From: Lachnospiraceae bacterium
GTDB lineage: Bacteria; Bacillota_A; Clostridia; Lachnospirales; Lachnospiraceae
Direction of reading: 5' to 3'
Assembly (NCBI GenBank): GCA_009774465.1
Contig: VSNT01000122.1
Span: 1 to 11,016 of the forward strand
Length of the DNA stretch: 11,016 nt
Below, in pieces: positions 6,887 to 11,016 of the stretch; position 1 is the stretch's first letter; the number at the start of each line of letters is the position of its first letter. Position numbers and translations under genes: made by a program. Below the pieces are notes generated by a model that worked only from the letters and a program-made list of their open reading frames with translations, did not search any database and was not told the origin of the DNA.

Positions 6887-6982
6887 TTATCTTTCTTTTA
6901 TAACTTTGCTTCCGGCAAGAATTCCAAATAGCGGCGGCACTGCAATTACTCCCCGGCCCTGCGCCGCAATCCCTATACACAT
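6887..6982 (-). CDS. Small ORF, 31 residues, unknown function
   Basis: This ORF is too short for ordinary gene calling but has gene-like signals. It starts ATG (6982) with GAGGAA 8 nt upstream, runs 31 codons to TAA, and lies between the PPTase (stop 7018) and birA (start 6841) on the same strand. The product begins MCIGIAAQGRGV, has a hydrophobic Pro/Gly centre (IAVPPLFGILAG) and a basic tail (SKVIKER). It might be a small membrane-associated peptide, but no function can be assigned. A further 8-codon ORF (7021-6995, MSLLLIFF) overlaps the PPTase stop as ATGA, and its own stop overlaps this ORF's Shine-Dalgarno, which suggests coupled translation. The region is locally GC-rich (GCGGCG/CGCCGC can pair), so a structured RNA element is an alternative. 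Confidence 0.45.
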   Translation of the reverse strand: MCIGIAAQGRGVIAVPPLFGILAGSKVIKER

Positions 6983-7017
6983 AATAAGATTTCCTCAGAA
7001 AAAAATCAATAAAAGGC

Positions 7018-7686
7018 TCATAATAAAATTTCCTCCCATACCACATCCTGCTGCTGTTCTTTGGTACAGACACAAAAACTGTATGTCGGCATGTGTGTAC
7101 ATTCCATAAAATAAGCCGAGGGCTTCTTTCTGCCCTCTTCCAGTATTATGCCCTGCTGCCAGTTGATTTCAAAGGAATTCATCCCCTGTTTTAAACCCTT
7201 TCCCGTCAGCTTCAAAAAGCTTTCTTTAATACTCCACATTCGGAAAAACAAATCAGTTCTTTCCTTTTCCCCACATTCAGAGAGCTTCTGATTATCAGCA
7301 ATGGTAAAAAACCGCTCTGCAATTTTTTCCTTTACAGCAGTCTTTTTCTGAATATCCACTCCAACCGGCTCATCTCCTATGGCACAGCATACATATTCAC
7401 CGGAATGGGACAAATTAAAATGAACCTCTGGCTTATCCGGCAAGTATGGCTTTCCTTCCTTCCCGTAACCAATTTCAAATGGAGCGCTGCAGGAAGGATC
7501 AATCTCCATCCATTTACAAAGCACATTATGGAGCAGGCAGCCGGCTGTTAATATGGGGCATATATCTCTTTTCCCTTTTCCATGCAGCAGCTTTTCCCTG
7601 CGCTTCTTTTCCACTTTCTCCAAACACTGCAAAAAGGTGCCTTCCTCCAAAATAGGAAACACCTTTGCATAATATACTGCAATCAT
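7018..7686 (-). CDS. 4'-phosphopantetheinyl transferase, Sfp type
   Basis: A 222-residue Sfp-type transferase, close to the usual length of about 225. It moves the 4'-phosphopantetheine arm of CoA to a serine on acyl or peptidyl carrier proteins. Motifs are FNLSHSG (90-96), GVDIQ (109-113) with the metal-binding Asp-111, and WSIKESFLK (151-159) with Glu-155 and Lys-159. Position 113 is Gln where Sfp has a metal-binding Glu, a conservative but notable change. The open frame reaches back to 7752, but I start at 7686: this ATG has GGAGG 5 nt upstream, and the protein then begins MIAVYYAKV, as the family does. No synthase or carrier gene is in view. It probably heads an operon with the small ORF and birA. 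Confidence 0.9.
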   Translation of the reverse strand: MIAVYYAKVFPILEEGTFLQCLEKVEKKRREKLLHGKGKRDICPILTAGCLLHNVLCKWMEIDPSCSAPFEIGYGKEGKPYLPDKPEVHFNLSHSGEYVCCAIGDEPVGVDIQKKTAVKEKIAERFFTIADNQKLSECGEKERTDLFFRMWSIKESFLKLTGKGLKQGMNSFEINWQQGIILEEGRKKPSAYFMECTHMPTYSFCVCTKEQQQDVVWEEILL

Positions 7687-7699
7687 TTTTTCCTCCATG

Positions 7700-7756
7700 C
7701 CGGAGCTGCTTTTGCGAAGACATGCGATATTGAGTTTGTGGCTCCGGTACAAACTC
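7700..7756 (-). promoter_or_regulatory. Possible pseudoknot leader before the PPTase gene
   Basis: On the minus strand GAGTTTGT (7756-7749) pairs perfectly with ACAAACTC (7739-7732) over a 9-nt loop. Seven bases of that loop, CCGGAGC (7747-7741), are perfectly complementary to GCTCCGG (7706-7700), only 3 nt before the GGAGG Shine-Dalgarno (7696-7692). This is the geometry of an H-type pseudoknot, or of two competing hairpins, next to a ribosome binding site. The 8-bp palindrome could instead be a protein operator. No ligand or regulator is known to me. Confidence 0.4.
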
Positions 7757-7762
7757 GTGGTT

Positions 7763-7790
7763 GAAAAATCAACACATCAGTGTGATTTTC
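7763..7790 (-). terminator. Probable terminator after the DUF3783 gene
   Basis: On the minus strand GAAAATCACAC (7790-7780) pairs with GTGTTGATTTTTC (7775-7763) with two single-U bulges and a TGAT loop. The 3' arm is itself U-rich (TTGATTTTTC), but a separate U-tract is missing, so efficiency is uncertain. It lies just downstream of the DUF3783 stop and would separate that operon from the PPTase operon. Confidence 0.5.
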
Positions 7791-7795
7791 CAATC

Positions 7796-8185
7796 TTACT
7801 CCTTCTTATTTATCCTGTGCATTGCAGCATGTTCCTTCTTAAGCTCTTCAAGCAAAGTAAATGCATCCCACTTTTGATTCGTTTTAGTCAAAATTGCCTT
7901 ATAAAGGCTGCTTCCACATCTTGGATCATTGTGCATCAGGTCAAGAACCTTATATAGCTTCCGTTCCAAAAGATCAACAAATATAATCATCTGCCCGTCA
8001 AGCTCCTGCTTCTGTGTCTTATCCGGCGGTTCCTTAAATACATTTTTGGCCATTTCCTTTAAAGTGGCTCTGTATCTTTCTCTGGGAATCACCCTTGTGG
8101 GAACTTTGATCAGAAAAAATGCCGCTTTAATAGCCTCTATTTGCACTTTATCTTTCACATTAAACAGTAAAGCAACCTCTTGCAT
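7796..8185 (-). CDS. DUF3783 domain-containing protein
   Basis: A 129-residue soluble protein of the small DUF3783 family, recognised from the N-terminal VALLFNVKD and the C-terminal block YKAILTKTNQKWDAFTLLEELKKEH, which is the conserved end of the family. The middle (residues 30-85) is charged and probably helical. There is no signal peptide or membrane segment. Function is unknown. The ATG at 8185 has AAAGGTGA 6 nt upstream. It begins 6 bp after the stop of the surface glucosaminidase gene, so the two are almost certainly co-transcribed, though a cytoplasmic DUF3783 protein has no obvious part in wall hydrolysis. A probable terminator follows at 7763-7790. Confidence 0.88.
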   Translation of the reverse strand: MQEVALLFNVKDKVQIEAIKAAFFLIKVPTRVIPRERYRATLKEMAKNVFKEPPDKTQKQELDGQMIIFVDLLERKLYKVLDLMHNDPRCGSSLYKAILTKTNQKWDAFTLLEELKKEHAAMHRINKKE

Positions 8186-8191
8186 TCAATT

Positions 8192-10948
8192 TCACCTTTC
8201 ATTTTTCCTGAAAATCAGATAAGCCCCTATTCCAAGAGCAACACTTGCAAGTAGTATCAAAACAATAATACCTGCTGCCTTTTTCGGTTCTTCGGCAGGA
8301 AGTTCCTCTCTGGCCTGAGCCAGGGCCTCCTCCTTTTCCATTTCAGCCTGTGCAAAAGCTTCCGCCTTTTCTGCCAGTAGATTTTCTTTGGTATGAGCAC
8401 TTATGATAATTACATAATCTGATGCATGTTTAAACTCAAAATCTGCACTGCATTTACTGTTGATCAGGGACGCACACATAAATTCAAAGCTGCCCGTCTG
8501 TTCATTATAATAGAACAGGTTTGCATATTGTCCGGGCTGTGCATTCTCCAATTGCAGAGATAATACTGCGGTAAATCCAAACGATCCTTCATGCGCTAAT
8601 GACATTTCCATATAGGTTTCATTTTCTGTCAGTACTGCCAGCTTCCACTCAGGAATCCTGCTGTCATTAAAAGAAACCTTCAGATTCATATCCTCAAAAT
8701 GATCTGTTTCTATGGTATCGCCATGAATAGTCCAACTTACCTGTTCATTAAGCTGAAAGATAACTTCTCGTCCCTGCTCTTTAATCTGCTGCAAGGTCTG
8801 CGCATAAATCATACCGGTTTTGCTCATATCCATTGTAAGAACACTCTCGTCCTCATCTATTGTCTGAGGCTTCGGTGTAACTGCTGCTACTGTTACCCCT
8901 GCCGAGTTGGTATTTTCTTCCACGCTGGCCGGCGTCGATTCGCTTGCAGGCACATTATTTTCAGGACTTGCAGTGCTCACCGTCTGAGGCGCTGATGTTG
9001 CTGCCTGAGATGACGTGTTAGAGCTGCCGCCTGATTGTGATTCCGGTACTTTGGCAGGTGCAGTCGTTGCTGGAACAGCAGTTGCCGCCGGAGTTGTCGT
9101 GGGCGTGGCAGTCGTTTTTGGAGTAGCGGTCGGTACCGCGCCTGTCGTCGGTGTGGCAGTCGGTGTTGCTGTCGTTTCCGGCATTGCAGATGCACTTGCT
9201 GATGGCGCCGCTGTGGCTTTCGGCGTTGTTGAGGCACTTGCTGATGGCGCCGCTGTGGCTTTCGGCGTTGCTGAGGCGCCTGCTGTCGGTGTGGCAGCTG
9301 GCGTCACTGTCGCTTTGGGTGTTGCTGAAGCACTTGCTGTGGGCGCCGGTGTAATTTTCGGCGTTGCTGTAACTGCAGGAGTTGCCTTTGCTGTTGGTGA
9401 TGCACCTGCAGATGTCGGCGTAGCGGTAACAGCCGCCACTGGCTTTCCTGTAGCAGTTGGCATCACATCAGGTTCTGCAGTCGGCTTAGTCGTGGGTTTT
9501 GCAGTCGGTGTTGTTGCTGGTTTTGATGTTGATGCAGCTGCAGGCGTTACTGTCGGTGTTGCCACAGCTGTTGGCTTTGACGTTGGTGTTGTCGTCGGCT
9601 TTATTGTAGGTGTTACTGTCGGTGTTGTTGTCGGCTTTACCGTTGGCGTCGCTGTCGGCGTTGTCGTTGGCCTTATCGTTGGCATTGCTGACGGTGTTAC
9701 TGTGGCAGTGCCGGTACCGCTGGGAACAGGACATGCCTGTGCCGGCATATTGTTATACACCGGAATTTTAAACACAAAAGGACTGTCTATGGCGCCGGTT
9801 CTGGCATATGCACTCTTGACCATAGAGGATTCGGAATAAGGCGCCATAATATTCTGCATATACTGATGCGTATATAAAGTGCCATCGCTTGCGTCCACAT
9901 CAAACTTTTGAAGGTACAACGTATCCTGTCCCCGCAAAATATAATTTTTCGCCAGTATTTCCGCCCCGCCTCTGATTGATGCAAGAGGAGTATTCCATTT
10001 TAAAGCAACTGCCTTGGCCAGTCCTGACTCAATGATTTCCTTATCAGTTTTTCCTGATGCTCCAATATTATAATAATTATAATAGCCTTTGTACGCAGGC
10101 ACCGCATCATAGGTTCCTGAAATCAAAGGGGACTTACCTTCGCCCTGCTCCTGATAAACCCGGCATGCCAAATGAAACGGGCTTACCTTTAAGGTAGAAC
10201 CCACCTGGAAAAATGCATCTGCATACGTCATATCCGCCTTAGGCATTGCACCCTTCATAAATGTATTATTTAAAATGTTCTGTACCGCATCTTTAGAATG
10301 ATATGAAGGATTATAGGTCAACTGTTCAAACTGAAATATTCTGGTATCATTTAAAAAATTACGGGGATCCAGATAATATTTTACCGCTGCCTCAGAAGCA
10401 TAATACCAGCCTGAACCATAGTAATCTCCCCTATAGGCAGCTCCCATACTGCCGCTGATCAGACTTCTGTCCTTACAATTTTCATTCTTTACTACTGTCT
10501 GCCAGTCAAGATTTATATTTTGTCTTACAAAAATCCAATTGGGATGTGCCTGTTTTAAAAGCATCAGCTTTGACCGGTATGAATCCGGGAACTGCTCCAC
10601 ATCCATATAAATATCACTTGCCGCAAACATGGCTATCTGTGGGAAATAAGCCTCCTCCCAGCCGATCAAATGCTCGTTTGAATACGCAAGATAATTTCTG
10701 TCAATGTATCCTGTATAGGAGCTGCCATTATATTCTACTGCTGTCTGAAACCAGAGGTTATAATCTGCGTCCAGCTCTGCTCCCTTTAAAAAAACAGTTG
10801 TTCCGGAAGGAACAGACACAATTGTCTCCGCAGATGCATCAGGCTGCCCTTTTACCTGATAAGAATCACATAAATAAACAAGGGCCATCAGATTTTCCTG
10901 CCCTGCAATTGCAAGAAATTCACTCTGTGCTTCCTTTATATACGCCAA
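8192..10948 (-). CDS. Cell-surface glucosaminidase with SH3-like domain, Pro/Thr-rich linker and C-terminal anchor (5' end missing)
   Basis: A large modular surface protein; residues are counted from the TTG at 10948. An SH3b-like domain lies at about 38-90. A LytD-type endo-beta-N-acetylglucosaminidase domain follows (about 95-405), with Glu-267 in QEQGEGKSPLISG the probable catalytic acid and the typical GYYNYYNIGA and HQYMQNI blocks. A linker of PT/TPT/PSASAS repeats covers about 408-643. A beta-rich domain (about 700-845) resembles one seen in clostridial surface proteins. Then come an Ala/Glu-rich helix and a C-terminal membrane segment (about 889-911) ending IFRKNER. There is no LPXTG motif. 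It probably cleaves peptidoglycan glycan strands while tethered to the membrane. The TTG is not a credible start: a signal peptide is missing, and an acidic reading frame enters from the window edge one base out of phase. Confidence 0.85.
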   Translation of the reverse strand: MAYIKEAQSEFLAIAGQENLMALVYLCDSYQVKGQPDASAETIVSVPSGTTVFLKGAELDADYNLWFQTAVEYNGSSYTGYIDRNYLAYSNEHLIGWEEAYFPQIAMFAASDIYMDVEQFPDSYRSKLMLLKQAHPNWIFVRQNINLDWQTVVKNENCKDRSLISGSMGAAYRGDYYGSGWYYASEAAVKYYLDPRNFLNDTRIFQFEQLTYNPSYHSKDAVQNILNNTFMKGAMPKADMTYADAFFQVGSTLKVSPFHLACRVYQEQGEGKSPLISGTYDAVPAYKGYYNYYNIGASGKTDKEIIESGLAKAVALKWNTPLASIRGGAEILAKNYILRGQDTLYLQKFDVDASDGTLYTHQYMQNIMAPYSESSMVKSAYARTGAIDSPFVFKIPVYNNMPAQACPVPSGTGTATVTPSAMPTIRPTTTPTATPTVKPTTTPTVTPTIKPTTTPTSKPTAVATPTVTPAAASTSKPATTPTAKPTTKPTAEPDVMPTATGKPVAAVTATPTSAGASPTAKATPAVTATPKITPAPTASASATPKATVTPAATPTAGASATPKATAAPSASASTTPKATAAPSASASAMPETTATPTATPTTGAVPTATPKTTATPTTTPAATAVPATTAPAKVPESQSGGSSNTSSQAATSAPQTVSTASPENNVPASESTPASVEENTNSAGVTVAAVTPKPQTIDEDESVLTMDMSKTGMIYAQTLQQIKEQGREVIFQLNEQVSWTIHGDTIETDHFEDMNLKVSFNDSRIPEWKLAVLTENETYMEMSLAHEGSFGFTAVLSLQLENAQPGQYANLFYYNEQTGSFEFMCASLINSKCSADFEFKHASDYVIIISAHTKENLLAEKAEAFAQAEMEKEEALAQAREELPAEEPKKAAGIIVLILLASVALGIGAYLIFRKNER
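9040..9726 (-). repeat. Pro/Thr/Ala-rich coding repeats
   Basis: Degenerate tandem repeats coding for the linker of the glucosaminidase. Two 42-bp units at 9192-9233 and 9234-9275 differ at one base and encode TPKATAAPSASAS-type units. Three 36-bp units at 9588-9623, 9624-9659 and 9660-9695 encode TTTPTVTPTIKP-type units; the third is the most diverged. Such linkers usually span the cell wall and vary in length between strains by recombination. The repeats also create a long meaningless open frame on the plus strand. Confidence 0.85.
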
Positions 10949-11016
10949 AAGCTCCTCATCAATTCGGTCTCTTCTTCCTCTTTACTTTCTTCCCCGCCTT
11001 CTTCCTCATCAGTACC
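10936..11016 (-). pseudogene. Upstream part of the glucosaminidase gene, one base out of frame
   Basis: From the window edge the minus strand reads an acidic frame, GTDEEEGGEESKEEEETEL, then MRSFWRI and a TAA at 10938-10936. The glucosaminidase frame is itself closed upstream by a TAA at about 10984-10982. Adding one base near 10960 (for example G in GAATTG-GATGAG) gives TELDEELLAYIKEAQ, joining the two frames smoothly. A low-complexity Glu-rich stretch after a signal peptide is common in such proteins. The likely cause is a one-base deletion or a sequencing error; I see no slippery site for programmed shifting. Confidence 0.55.

Noticed and set aside
6831..7073. 80-residue minus-strand open frame between PPTase and birA
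   Set aside because: It overlaps the end of the PPTase in another frame and lacks a Shine-Dalgarno; the 31-residue ORF in the same gap has better signals.
7687..7752. 22-residue N-terminal extension of the PPTase
   Set aside because: The start at 7686 has a GGAGG at ideal spacing and matches the family N terminus; the extension overlaps the leader structure.
7732..7756. Palindrome before the PPTase gene as a BirA operator
   Set aside because: The half-sites (GAGTTTGT, 9-bp gap) do not match the longer-spaced TTGT..AAC type sites known for BirA in Firmicutes.
9040..9726. Repeat region as a CRISPR array
   Set aside because: The units are contiguous, degenerate, multiples of three and in frame with a long coding sequence; there are no spacers.
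9015..9839. 274-residue Val/Gly/Ala-rich open frame on the plus strand
   Set aside because: It is the antisense shadow of the Pro/Thr repeat linker. The repeat period keeps stops out of this frame, composition is extreme, and no Shine-Dalgarno precedes it.
10945..10965. Programmed frameshift in the glucosaminidase gene
   Set aside because: A -1 shift would be needed, but no X-XXY-YYZ slippery heptamer is in phase; a simple base deletion explains it better.

Overview
The window looks like chromosomal DNA from a low-to-medium GC Clostridia bacterium, most likely a Lachnospiraceae gut anaerobe. The basis is the gene set (DUF3810, DUF2974 and DUF3783 proteins, an HTH-containing BirA, an AGCS symporter, a MATE exporter, and a Pro/Thr-rich wall hydrolase of a kind common in that family) together with AT-rich sigma-A-type promoters. 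This is family recognition by eye, not a search. I see no insertion sequence, prophage or CRISPR array.

Layout. Positions 1-342 hold no convincing protein gene but are dense in RNA signals: a minus-strand intrinsic terminator (13-39), long-range complementary segments suggesting a structured minus-strand RNA (about 13-281), and plus-strand promoters. Two convergent tRNA genes follow: Val(CAC) on plus (343-416) and Leu(CAG) on minus (522-605). They share a bidirectional terminator (487-519) and each has a recognisable promoter. A minus-strand pair comes next: a DUF3810 membrane protein with an HExxH motif (1852-2997), then a DUF2974 alpha/beta-hydrolase-like protein (685-1785). Divergent from these are an AGCS amino acid:Na+ symporter (3105-4415) and a MATE exporter (4553-5827), which has its own promoter and a hairpin-forming leader.

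The rest is minus strand. A Sfp-type phosphopantetheinyl transferase (7018-7686), a previously uncalled 31-residue small ORF (6887-6982) and BirA (5834-6841) form a probable operon. Both enzymes attach swinging-arm cofactors (phosphopantetheine and biotin) to carrier proteins, so the group may be a cofactor-loading unit. Upstream lies a large cell-surface glucosaminidase (8192-10948, continuing off the window) with a Pro/Thr-rich repeat linker and a C-terminal membrane anchor. It is followed after 6 bp by a DUF3783 gene (7796-8185). The glucosaminidase reading frame is broken near 10960: an acidic frame entering from the window edge would join it if one base were restored.

Points most worth a second look: the structured RNA region at 1-300; the small ORF between the PPTase and birA, with its own Shine-Dalgarno and an 8-codon ORF coupled to the PPTase stop; the possible pseudoknot leader of the PPTase gene; the MATE leader hairpin; and the apparent frameshift at the start of the glucosaminidase.
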